9,171 nt of DNA from assembly GCA_030690855.1 (NCBI GenBank), contig JAUYFR010000149.1, positions 1 to 9,171 of the forward strand, read 5' to 3'. The notes below the pieces were generated by a model, which was not told the DNA's origin, did no database searches, and saw only the letters and a program-made list of their open reading frames with translations. Position 1 is the first letter of the stretch. The number at the start of each line of letters is the position of its first letter. A program made the translations under genes and the position numbers. Shown in pieces: positions 1-6,392 of the stretch. Source of the stretch: Gallionellaceae bacterium (GTDB lineage: Bacteria; Pseudomonadota; Gammaproteobacteria; Burkholderiales; Gallionellaceae).

Positions 1-514
1 ATGCAGGCGCGGGCAGATAACGAAAGAATTCAATGAACGGCTCGCTCAAGCGCGCCAGTGTCGGATAGGTGCCTGACAGAATGCCCAGTGGCACGCCGAT
101 CAAGGAGGAAAGCAAGAAACCCCAAAAAATAATAGTGATGCTGTGCCACAAACTTTCATGCAACCACGGCATATCTTTTTGCGGTGGGGGCGTCACAAAA
201 GCAGTGTAAAAAGCCTTGGCCACTTCATGTGGCGCAGGTAAGTAAATCGGATTAGCCGCAATACCCTGCGGCAACTCCAAATGCTGAGTTTGCATATTGG
301 CTAGCTCGTCGTTGAACACACTCTTATCGACCAACATGCCGACATTAAAGTAGTCCACACCACCGGGCTGTTCGACCAATATTTTTGGATGCCAGACAAA
401 AGGTAGATAACTGACGGCACTCCAAATTAACAACGGCAACAAGAATGAGCCCAGCACAAGCAGCGTGTGCTTGCGTATGAAAAAAAACTTACTCATTCCT
501 GTTGCGTTGCTCAC
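1..514 (-). CDS. ABC transporter permease, N-terminal part (nitrate/sulfonate/taurine class), truncated by window edge
   Basis: This is the inner-membrane permease of an SsuC/TauC/NrtB-type importer; 171 residues are visible and the gene continues beyond base 1. I chose the GTG at 514 because an AAGGGA Shine-Dalgarno lies 7 bases upstream, overlapping the stop codon of the binding-protein gene. The in-frame ATG at 496 has AGGA directly abutting it, too close to work. The protein begins with one hydrophobic helix (HTLLVLGSFLLPLLIW) and then has about 75 polar residues, probably periplasmic. A second hydrophobic stretch follows (HSITIIFWGFLLSSLIGVPL). Last comes the family's cytoplasmic coupling segment, seen as the start of EPFIEFFRYLPAPA, which contacts the ATPase. 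The 12-base gap to the upstream gene indicates one operon, and an ATPase gene probably follows outside the window. The substrate cannot be read from the permease. Confidence 0.9.
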   Translation of the reverse strand, partial: MSNATGMSKFFFIRKHTLLVLGSFLLPLLIWSAVSYLPFVWHPKILVEQPGGVDYFNVGMLVDKSVFNDELANMQTQHLELPQGIAANPIYLPAPHEVAKAFYTAFVTPPPQKDMPWLHESLWHSITIIFWGFLLSSLIGVPLGILSGTYPTLARLSEPFIEFFRYLPAPA

Positions 515-526
515 GATGCGTTCCCT

Positions 527-1522
527 TTACTTAGCGAGCGTAAATGAAGCGTCGATATAGCTGCCTACATTTTCAGGTGTTTTGTAGACGGCATTCGCCA
601 CGTTGAAGTCATCGGCAATCTTGGTTGAACCGTAAATCGACTTAAAGCTTGGACCTTTGGCATACACGGCCTTCGCTTCGCTCAAGCTCAACAACTTAGT
701 CCCTTTGAGTAGTGGTAAATAGGCTTCAGGAGTTAGGCCAACGCGTGCCGACATAATCTTCAACGCATCAGGTTGAGTTTTCGGATCATTGATATATTTC
801 GCTACGCGGTCCCACACCTTCACCACTTTTTGCCACTCGGCACGATGCGCTTTCACACTGGTCGGATTCACGGCAAGTGCGTCATAAATCAAACCCGGCT
901 CATCAGATGAAGTGTAGATAGGCTTAGCGCCCGGCACCGCAGTCATCACTTGACCTGCAGTCGGCTGCCACACTCCCACGGCAGCGATGTCTGCAGCAGC
1001 AAGCATTTGCGGCATCTCGTTGGTCTTGGCATTCACCAAGATCACGTCAGACTCTTTCATGCCCGCCTTCTTCAAGCCGTTTAGCAATAGCAGATGCTCA
1101 ACAAAACCTTGTTCAACCGCGACTTTTTTACCTTTCAAATCTTTAATCGACTTGATACCCGGCTTGCCGATAATCATGTCGTTGCCGTTGGAGTAGTCAG
1201 TGAGCACAATCATCACGCTCTTACCACCGCCAGAGCCTGTGACCAATGCATCACCATTGGTCATATTGACTGCATCCAGCTTGCCCGCAGCAAAGGCTTC
1301 CATCGAAGCAGAGTAATCAAACCATTCAAATTTCACATCCACGCCTGCTTCCTTAAACCAACCTTTGTCGATAGCCACTTGCCACGCCACCCAACCCGGC
1401 CAATCGCTGTAACCCACCTTCAGTGGCTGTGCGAATGCTGGCAGCGTGCATGCTGTTGCTACCGTCAGCAGTGCGCCGGCGAACCAATGCTTCATCGTTT
1501 TATTACGCTTCGTTTCATTCAT
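527..1522 (-). CDS. ABC transporter periplasmic substrate-binding protein (NMT1/SsuA/NrtA-like)
   Basis: This 331-residue protein captures a small solute in the periplasm and delivers it to the permease encoded just downstream. I chose the ATG at 1522: GGAG lies 6 bases upstream, whereas the in-frame TTG at 1534 would put that GGAG inside the gene. The N-terminus is a Sec signal peptide: basic residues to about 11, a hydrophobic core (FAGALLTVATACTLP), and a probable cut after AFA at residue 31. The mature protein opens with KVGYSDWPGWVAWQVA. It has the class's two-lobe landmarks, GWFKEAGVDVKFEWF, DLKGKKVAVEQG and AVGVWQPTAGQ. From memory it is closest to binding proteins encoded beside urea/guanidine carboxylases, but that substrate assignment is inference. 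A sigma-54-type promoter and NtrC-like dyads upstream support a nitrogen source. Confidence 0.93.
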   Translation of the reverse strand: MNETKRNKTMKHWFAGALLTVATACTLPAFAQPLKVGYSDWPGWVAWQVAIDKGWFKEAGVDVKFEWFDYSASMEAFAAGKLDAVNMTNGDALVTGSGGGKSVMIVLTDYSNGNDMIIGKPGIKSIKDLKGKKVAVEQGFVEHLLLLNGLKKAGMKESDVILVNAKTNEMPQMLAAADIAAVGVWQPTAGQVMTAVPGAKPIYTSSDEPGLIYDALAVNPTSVKAHRAEWQKVVKVWDRVAKYINDPKTQPDALKIMSARVGLTPEAYLPLLKGTKLLSLSEAKAVYAKGPSFKSIYGSTKIADDFNVANAVYKTPENVGSYIDASFTLAK

Positions 1523-1553
1523 GGTGATCTCCAATTAGAAAAAGATTGCGGAT

Positions 1554-1565
1554 TCGAATATTCGA
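1554..1565. repeat. 12-bp perfect palindrome in the importer mRNA leader
   Basis: TCGAATATTCGA is self-complementary. It falls about 8-19 bases downstream of the transcription start predicted from the sigma-54 element at 1584-1600. It could be an operator for an additional regulator, or chance in AT-rich DNA. No regulator is assigned. Confidence 0.35.
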
Positions 1566-1583
1566 TATATTCATAGACCACTC

Positions 1584-1600
1584 AGCAATAACGATGCCAG
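1584..1600 (-). promoter_or_regulatory. Predicted sigma-54 (RpoN) promoter of the ABC importer operon
   Basis: Read on the minus strand, CTGGCATCGTTATTGCT fits the RpoN -24/-12 consensus (YTGGCACG-N4-TTGCW). The invariant GG (1598-1597) and GC (1586-1585) are separated by exactly 10 bases, and the CTGGCA and TTGCT boxes match. Counting from the C at -12, transcription would start near 1573, leaving a leader of about 50 bases before the ATG at 1522. I saw no good sigma-70 promoter for this gene. Confidence 0.7.
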
Positions 1601-1677
1601 CCACAGCAAAAGCCCAGTAGCGCTTTGTTTTAATACCGGAATGAATTTTTTTTAAAAACGCGATGCACTGGTGGCGA

Positions 1678-1711
1678 TGCCACACTGCACAATTCAAGTG
1701 CAGTGTCGGCA
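1678..1711. promoter_or_regulatory. NtrC-like enhancer dyad 1, within a longer inverted repeat
   Basis: The core TGCACAATTCAAGTGCA (1686-1702) matches the NtrC operator form TGCAC-N7-GTGCA exactly at the ten arm positions. Symmetry extends outward to 9-bp arms (ACACTGCAC, GTGCAGTGT; 1682-1690 and 1698-1706). After one unpaired C it adds a further TGCC/GGCA pair. Its centre is about 121 bases upstream of the predicted importer start and 187 upstream of the predicted lactonase start, normal enhancer distances. No T-tract follows on either strand, so it is not an obvious terminator. Confidence 0.55.
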
Positions 1712-1773
1712 CTAAAGTAAGGCATAAATTTTTAGAAATGGACTATCACCAATTCTGTGCGGCAAATTTATTC

Positions 1774-1790
1774 TGCACGAACTCGGTGCG
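1774..1790. promoter_or_regulatory. NtrC-like enhancer dyad 2
   Basis: TGCACGAACTCGGTGCG matches TGCAC-N7-GTGCA at nine of ten arm positions, and its right half GGTGC agrees with the preferred NtrC half site. It is centred 88 bases from dyad 1 and about 99 bases upstream of the predicted lactonase transcription start, close to the classic position of NtrC enhancers. Confidence 0.48.
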
Positions 1791-1807
1791 AGTATTGCTT
1801 TGTTGAA

Positions 1808-1822
1808 AATATGTAACATATT
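1808..1822. repeat. 15-bp inverted repeat overlapping the IHF-like site
   Basis: AATATGT-A-ACATATT is a perfect dyad with 7-base arms around a single central base. It overlaps the IHF consensus match and sits between dyad 2 and the lactonase promoter. It may be a binding site for another dimeric regulator, or only a by-product of AT-rich sequence. Confidence 0.3.
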
Positions 1823-1826
1823 GATT
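1814..1826 (-). promoter_or_regulatory. Predicted IHF binding site
   Basis: On the minus strand AATCAATATGTTA fits WATCAANNNNTTR at every defined position. Its centre is about 61 bases upstream of the predicted lactonase transcription start, between the enhancer (1774-1790) and the -24/-12 element (1854-1870). This is where IHF commonly bends DNA to bring an activator to RpoN polymerase. Confidence 0.5.
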
Positions 1827-1853
1827 TAATTGAGTAAATATAATATTAATTTA

Positions 1854-1870
1854 CTGGCATGGATTCTGCT
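1854..1870 (+). promoter_or_regulatory. Predicted sigma-54 (RpoN) promoter of the lactonase/GGDEF-EAL operon
   Basis: CTGGCATGGATTCTGCT has GG (1856-1857) and GC (1868-1869) exactly 10 bases apart. CTGGCA and the G two positions later agree with the -24 box, and CTGCT with the -12 box except for one base. The predicted start is near 1881, giving a 24-base leader before the ATG at 1905. It also argues against the upstream in-frame TTG at 1830, which would lie before the transcript. Confidence 0.7.
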
Positions 1871-1904
1871 GAATCAAATACAAACCATTAACTCGGCATG
1901 TCGT

Positions 1905-2684
1905 ATGACTCAAGCACTCAAACTCTGGCCATTACTCACGGCTGTTCATCGTTACGACAAATCGCTCTCTACGCGCAACTGCGGACAGGGGAAAATTATT
2001 CAAGCGCCCATCCTTGCGTATTTGATTGAGACCCGTAATGGACGCATCTTGTATGACGTGGGTTGCGACTATTCAAAAATAGCCGATCCATTTTTGCGCG
2101 CGGATTACTACGATGAAGAAAACTTGTTCGGTGCGCCGGAGATGCACGAATCGCAACGACTACCCAATCACTTAGCCAAACTTGGGTTGACGCCTGCGGA
2201 TGTCGATTTGGTTTTTTTGAGCCATTTGCATTTTGATCATGCTGGCGGCTTGTGTGATGTTTGCGGCAAAGAAGTGCATGTGCAAAAAGATGAGTTAGAG
2301 GCAGCACAAAACACTTTTGACCCCGCGTATTTCTCAGCGGATATTGCCGGTGATTATCCGTGGAAGGTGATGCAGGGCGAGTACGATTTGGTGCCCGGCG
2401 TACGCGCCATCTCCTCGCCTGGGCATACCGCTGGCCACATGTCGCTATGGGTTGAGCTATCGAAAGGGGCGCCTATTGTGCTGTGCGGCGATGCTGCCGA
2501 TTTAGCTGAAAATATCCAAAAAGAAATTCCTCCCGGCATCTGCTGGGAGGATCGCGCAGATTTGGCTTTGGACAGCATTCGCAAATTAAAAAGCTTGGCA
2601 GCAGAAGAAAGTGCTGAGCTTTGGCCTAACCACGATATGACATTTTTTCGCTCGCTCAATCAGTTTCCCAAGTTTCACGAATGA
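1905..2684 (+). CDS. Metallo-beta-lactamase-fold hydrolase, N-acyl homoserine lactonase family
   Basis: This 259-residue cytoplasmic enzyme belongs to the family that opens the lactone ring of acyl-homoserine lactones. All metal ligands of the two-metal site are present: H107, H109, D111 and H112 (SHLHFDHAGG), H174 (GHTAGH), D196 (CGDAADL) and H243 (PNHD). The ATG at 1905 gives the family-like N-terminus MTQALKLWPLLTAVHRYD. There is no clear Shine-Dalgarno. The frame is open upstream to a TTG at 1830, but that lies before the predicted transcript. The gene ends in an ATGA overlap with the c-di-GMP gene, so the two are probably co-translated. Related proteins act on other lactones or esters, so true quorum quenching is unproven. 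The nitrogen-type promoter leaves room for a different substrate. No synthase or receptor for homoserine lactones is in the window. Confidence 0.9.
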   Translation: MTQALKLWPLLTAVHRYDKSLSTRNCGQGKIIQAPILAYLIETRNGRILYDVGCDYSKIADPFLRADYYDEENLFGAPEMHESQRLPNHLAKLGLTPADVDLVFLSHLHFDHAGGLCDVCGKEVHVQKDELEAAQNTFDPAYFSADIAGDYPWKVMQGEYDLVPGVRAISSPGHTAGHMSLWVELSKGAPIVLCGDAADLAENIQKEIPPGICWEDRADLALDSIRKLKSLAAEESAELWPNHDMTFFRSLNQFPKFHE

Positions 2685-4819
2685 CCATGATAAATAGCGC
2701 GATGATTTTGCCGTTTCAACGCTTGTCTCTCAGCGCCAGCCTGCATGAAAAAATGTGCGACGCTGATCGCATGATGAATGCGGTGCTGAAGAATATAAAC
2801 GGCATGGGTTACTGCTGTCTGTATGACAGCAAATGGACGATGGTGTACGTGAGTGAGGGCTGCCAAGCTTTAACGGGCTATGAAGGAAAATCTTTTTTAT
2901 CCGGCCATGAAATTCACATGGAGTTGATCACGCATCCTGAAGATCGTGAGTACGTACGACGAACCATTGGAGAAGCAATTAACACGCAGCAAAGCTTTGT
3001 CGCCGAGTACCGCATCATTCACGCCAGCGGTGACATCATTTGGGTCGCAGAGCGCGGCAGCCCTTTGTATGATGAAGCTGGCGAGATCGAGGCCATTGAG
3101 GGCGTGTTACAAAATATTACGCGGCGCAAATTAAGCGAGATCGCCGCTAATCAAGCGGAAGAGCGTTATCGCTCGATTTTTGAAAATGCGGTTGAAGGCA
3201 TCTATCAAACGACACCTGACGGCAGTTATCTCAACTTCAACCCTGCATTGGTAAAGATTTATGGCTACGAATCTACCAACGATCTAATTCAGGGTGTCGC
3301 TGATATTAATAGCCAGCTCTATGCTCATCCTAAAAAACGCGATGAATTTATTGCCATCATGAGTACGCACGGCCGTGTCGTTAATTTTGAGGCGGAAGTG
3401 CGGCGCAAGGATGGCGAGGTCATCTGGATTTCTGAAAATGCGCGTGAAGTGCGCGACAAAGAGGGCACACTTTTATTTTACGAAGGCACAGTAGAAGATA
3501 TTACCGAGCGCAAAAATCATGAGCGCGAACTTGAGTATCAGTCAAATCACGATGCACTCACGGGCTTGCCTAACCGCACTCTTTTGGTTGACCGGCTGGA
3601 GCAATACATCGGCCTCGCTGATCGTTATCACAGCAAGGTCGCCATCGCTTTTATTGACCTCGATCAATTCAAGTTAATTAACGACAGCATGGGGCATCAC
3701 GCGGGCGATGAATTGCTCAAGACGATGGCCGGACGTCTCTCCCAATGTGTGCGAGATTCCGATACCGTGGTGCGACTGGGTGGCGACGAGTTTGTCTTGT
3801 TACTCACTGGGTTGCATGAAATTGAAGACGTTGCAGAAAGCATGCAGCGCGTGCTCACCTCAGTCGCCGAACCATGCATCCTCGAAAGCCGCACATTTAT
3901 TATTTCATGCAGCATCGGCATCAGCATCTATCCCGACGATGCAAAAGACCCAGGCGCCTTGCTTAAATACGCCGATGCCGCGATGTATAAATCAAAGCAA
4001 TCTGGTCGCAACATGTTTCAGTTTTACACCGAAGAGCTGAATAAGCGCTTGATGGAGCGTTTAGATATGGAATACCGCATGCGCCAAGCCATCGAAAATG
4101 GCGAGTTCTTACTGCACTATCAGCCGAAAATGGATTTTGCTACGTGCAAGGTGTGCGGTGCGGAAGCTCTCATCCGCTGGCAGCCAGCCAATGCGCCGAT
4201 GATTTCCCCTGCCAGCTTTATTCCCATCGCTGAAGAAACCGGCTTGATCGAAGAAATTGGCAATTATGTTTTAAACGAAGCGTGCCGTCAGGCGGTAGAG
4301 CTCAATACGCTACTCGGCGAAAAATTCACCATCGCCGTGAATGTTTCTCCGCGCCAATTTAGACAGACTTCACTCGTTAGCTCGGTACAAGCAGCGCTAC
4401 ACCTTAGTGGCTTAGATCCGGCTTGTTTGGAATTAGAAATCACCGAGAGCAGCTTGGTCGATGACACCAAAAGTTTTATCAAAACGCTGCATGAATTAAA
4501 AGCGCTCGGTGTCAAACTCGCGATTGACGATTTTGGCACGGGCTATTCCAGCATGGCGTACCTAAAAGATTTTCCGGTTGATCGGCTGAAGATCGATCAA
4601 GTGTTCGTCAGCCATCTTGAAACCGAACCCAGCAATGTCGCCATCCTCAAAGCCATCATCGCGCTGGGCCACAGCCTGGGCATGCGCGTTATCGCCGAAG
4701 GAGTCGAGACTGCCTATCAGCAAGCCTTTTTGCATGGCATTGGCTGCGATGAGTTACAGGGTTACTACTTTAGTAAGCCGATTCCGATGGATAAGTTGGA
4801 AGCGTTTTTGCAACGCTAA
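2681..4819 (+). CDS. PAS-PAS-GGDEF-EAL cyclic-di-GMP synthase/phosphodiesterase
   Basis: This 712-residue soluble signalling enzyme can in principle both make and degrade cyclic di-GMP. The domains in order are: PAS 1 (about 33-148), PAS 2 (about 160-278, opening AEERYRSIFENAVEGIY), GGDEF (about 287-450) and EAL (about 460-710). The cyclase motif is intact (GGDEF 367-371), as is the inhibitory RxxD site five residues before it (R358, D361). The phosphodiesterase motifs also look complete: EAL 495-497, N554, E586 (LEITES), DDFGTGYS from D616, K637, E673 (IAEGVET) and Q693. No membrane segment or signal peptide is seen, so the PAS domains probably sense a cytoplasmic cue. The start ATG lies inside the lactonase stop (4-base overlap) without a strong ribosome site, implying translational coupling. 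Which activity dominates cannot be read from sequence. Confidence 0.95.
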   Translation: MTMINSAMILPFQRLSLSASLHEKMCDADRMMNAVLKNINGMGYCCLYDSKWTMVYVSEGCQALTGYEGKSFLSGHEIHMELITHPEDREYVRRTIGEAINTQQSFVAEYRIIHASGDIIWVAERGSPLYDEAGEIEAIEGVLQNITRRKLSEIAANQAEERYRSIFENAVEGIYQTTPDGSYLNFNPALVKIYGYESTNDLIQGVADINSQLYAHPKKRDEFIAIMSTHGRVVNFEAEVRRKDGEVIWISENAREVRDKEGTLLFYEGTVEDITERKNHERELEYQSNHDALTGLPNRTLLVDRLEQYIGLADRYHSKVAIAFIDLDQFKLINDSMGHHAGDELLKTMAGRLSQCVRDSDTVVRLGGDEFVLLLTGLHEIEDVAESMQRVLTSVAEPCILESRTFIISCSIGISIYPDDAKDPGALLKYADAAMYKSKQSGRNMFQFYTEELNKRLMERLDMEYRMRQAIENGEFLLHYQPKMDFATCKVCGAEALIRWQPANAPMISPASFIPIAEETGLIEEIGNYVLNEACRQAVELNTLLGEKFTIAVNVSPRQFRQTSLVSSVQAALHLSGLDPACLELEITESSLVDDTKSFIKTLHELKALGVKLAIDDFGTGYSSMAYLKDFPVDRLKIDQVFVSHLETEPSNVAILKAIIALGHSLGMRVIAEGVETAYQQAFLHGIGCDELQGYYFSKPIPMDKLEAFLQR

Positions 4820-4978
4820 TGCACCAACTTGTAATTCCATGCTCTTTGTCAGGGCGTGAGATCAGTGCATTGCCACCAAGAAAAACAATAACATGCTGTT
4901 TATATTGAATTATCTTAATTTGGCTTGATTCCTGCTTTATTTGGGTAAGCCACATAAATCTATTTAGCTGGGTTTCTT
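4820..4978. other. Intergenic region before the ATP-grasp operon
   Basis: This 159-base, AT-rich gap holds the sigma-54-type element at 4921-4936. It also holds two unpaired NtrC-type half sites, TGCACC (4820-4825) and AGTGCA (4864-4869), and a short inverted pair TGGCTT (4921-4926) / AAGCCA (4947-4952). I found no clear intrinsic terminator after the GGDEF-EAL gene, so some read-through into the next operon is possible. Confidence 0.5.
4921..4936 (+). promoter_or_regulatory. Predicted sigma-54 (RpoN) promoter of the ATP-grasp/alpha-E/Anbu operon
   Basis: TGGCTTGATTCCTGCT, preceded by TT, has GG (4922-4923) and GC (4934-4935) exactly 10 bases apart and the same TGGC-N8-TGCT frame as the other two promoters in the window. 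The predicted start is near 4947, 32 bases before the ATG at 4979. The -24 box is weaker than the others (TGGCTT, not TGGCAC). No full NtrC dyad is visible, only half sites 80-125 bases upstream of the predicted start. Confidence 0.58.
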
Positions 4979-6391
4979 ATGACAAACGCTTACGACGAAA
5001 TGTACACAGCGAATAAATCAGTCCGCGAAAGCTATCGTAGCTATGCGGAATGGCTGCAGGCCTCGCCAGCAGAAGTCATTAAACGCAAACGCGAAGAAGC
5101 AGACATTGCGTTTCATCGCGTAGGTATTACTTTTGCGGTGTATGGCGAAGAGGCCGGTAAGGAGCGGCTTATTCCTTTCGACATCATTCCGCGCATCATT
5201 GCAGCCCAAGAATGGCAACAGATGGCAGCGGGTTTGCGTCAGCGTGTGAAAGCGCTCAATGCTTTTTTGCACGACATTTATCACGGGCAAGAAATTTTAA
5301 AAGCGGGGCGTATTCCTGCGGCCAAGATTCTCGGCAATTCGCAATATCGCCATGAGATGGTGGGTGTGGATGTGCCCGAGCAAATTTACTCGCATATTTC
5401 CGGCATTGATTTAGTGCGCGCAGGGCAAGGTGAGTATTACGTCCTAGAAGACAATTTGCGCACCCCCTCTGGCGTGTCTTATATGTTGGAAGACCGCAAA
5501 ATGATGATGCGATTATTCCCCGATTTATTTTCGCGGCAAGCTATCGCGGCAGTCGAACACTATCCTGATTTGTTGCTGAACAATTTGCGTTCAGTCGCCC
5601 CCAAGAGTGTGCTGAACCCCAATGTGGTGGTACTCACCCCGGGGCAATTTAATAGTGCTTATTTTGAACATGCCTTTCTTGCGCAGCAAATGGGCATCGA
5701 GTTGGTGGATGGCAACGATTTATTTGTGCGCGACGAGACGGTTTACATGCGCACCACGCAAGGCCCATTGCGTGTCGATGTCATTTATCGACGCATCGAC
5801 GACGACTACCTCGACCCTAGAGCGTTCCGCAAAGATTCGATGTTGGGCGTGCCTGGATTGTTTTCTGCTTATCGTGCGGGCAACGTCACGCTCGCCAACG
5901 CAGTGGGTACGGGCATCGCTGACGACAAGGCGATCTATGTACATGTGCCGGAGATGATTCGCTTTTACTGTGGCGAAGAGCCGATTTTATCTAATGTCCC
6001 CACTTGGGAACTAAGCAAGCCAGATGATTTGAAATACGTGCTGGAACACTTGGCTGAGCTGGTGGTGAAAGAGGTGCATGGCTCGGGCGGTTACGGCATG
6101 TTAGTTGGTCCCACTTCCAGTAAAGCGGAGGTCAGTGCTTTTCGCGACAAAATTTTAGCCACACCTGAAAACTACATTGCCCAGCCAACGCTTTCACTTT
6201 CGACCTGCCCTACCTATGTGGAAAGTGGCGTTGCGCCGCGCCATATCGACCTACGGCCCTACGTGTTGTCCGGTAAGGAGATTTCGATGGTGCCGGGCGG
6301 TCTGACGCGCGTGGCATTGAAAGAGGGGTCGCTGGTGGTGAACTCTTCGCAGGGCGGTGGTACGAAAGACACTTGGGTATTGGAGAACTGA
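4979..6391 (+). CDS. Circularly permuted type 2 ATP-grasp protein (COG2308)
   Basis: This 470-residue cytoplasmic protein is full length for its family. Enzymes of this fold use ATP to activate a carboxylate and join it to an amine or similar nucleophile; the substrate of this family is unknown. Recognisable conserved blocks are VLEDNLRTPSG (155-165), MLEDRKMMMRLFP (169-181), LVVKEVHGSGGYGM (361-374, with K364 and a glycine-rich loop), HIDLRPYVL (422-430) and NSSQGGGTKDTW (455-466). The block order is the permuted arrangement. The start ATG gives the usual MTNAYDEM-type N-terminus; the ribosome site before it is weak. The next gene starts one base after the stop and its ribosome site lies inside this coding end, so this is the first gene of a tight operon. 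Confidence 0.94.
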   Translation: MTNAYDEMYTANKSVRESYRSYAEWLQASPAEVIKRKREEADIAFHRVGITFAVYGEEAGKERLIPFDIIPRIIAAQEWQQMAAGLRQRVKALNAFLHDIYHGQEILKAGRIPAAKILGNSQYRHEMVGVDVPEQIYSHISGIDLVRAGQGEYYVLEDNLRTPSGVSYMLEDRKMMMRLFPDLFSRQAIAAVEHYPDLLLNNLRSVAPKSVLNPNVVVLTPGQFNSAYFEHAFLAQQMGIELVDGNDLFVRDETVYMRTTQGPLRVDVIYRRIDDDYLDPRAFRKDSMLGVPGLFSAYRAGNVTLANAVGTGIADDKAIYVHVPEMIRFYCGEEPILSNVPTWELSKPDDLKYVLEHLAELVVKEVHGSGGYGMLVGPTSSKAEVSAFRDKILATPENYIAQPTLSLSTCPTYVESGVAPRHIDLRPYVLSGKEISMVPGGLTRVALKEGSLVVNSSQGGGTKDTWVLEN

Positions 6392-6392
6392 C

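Larger units (their letters stand above)
1523..1904. other. 382-bp divergent control region between the importer and lactonase operons
   Basis: No convincing gene lies here. The region is AT-rich and contains, from left to right: the importer ribosome binding site; a 12-bp palindrome (1554-1565); a minus-strand sigma-54 promoter (1584-1600); an A/T tract (1644-1656); an NtrC-like dyad in a longer hairpin (1678-1711); a second NtrC-like dyad (1774-1790); an IHF consensus match (1814-1826); and a plus-strand sigma-54 promoter (1854-1870). The order is that of a shared enhancer serving two divergent RpoN promoters. Confidence 0.7.

Noticed and set aside
1523..1534. Extension of the binding protein to a TTG start at 1534
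   Set aside because: It would place the GGAG ribosome site inside the coding sequence; the ATG at 1522 has ideal spacing from that site.
1094..1576. Plus-strand open frame antisense to the binding-protein gene
   Set aside because: It mirrors a clear coding sequence on the other strand, has shadow-like composition and no recognisable domain.
1515..1712. Minus-strand open frame of 65 codons overlapping the start of the binding-protein gene
   Set aside because: It overlaps the regulatory region and the start of a well-supported gene in another frame, has no recognisable family features and would span the predicted promoter.
1803..1830. Sigma-70-like promoter TTGAAA, 16 bases, TTTAAT (and a TATAAT at 1839-1844)
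   Set aside because: Such matches are common in AT-rich DNA and the stretch overlaps the IHF-like site. The sigma-54 element downstream is more specific. A secondary role cannot be excluded.
1523..1830. Guanidine-I, -II or -III riboswitch upstream of the importer
   Set aside because: I searched the minus strand by eye for the conserved cores and found none; the strong hairpin at 1678-1711 has the form of a protein-binding dyad.
1830..1904. Extension of the lactonase to a TTG start at 1830
   Set aside because: The added 25 residues do not resemble the family N-terminus, and the stretch includes the sigma-54 element and predicted start site.
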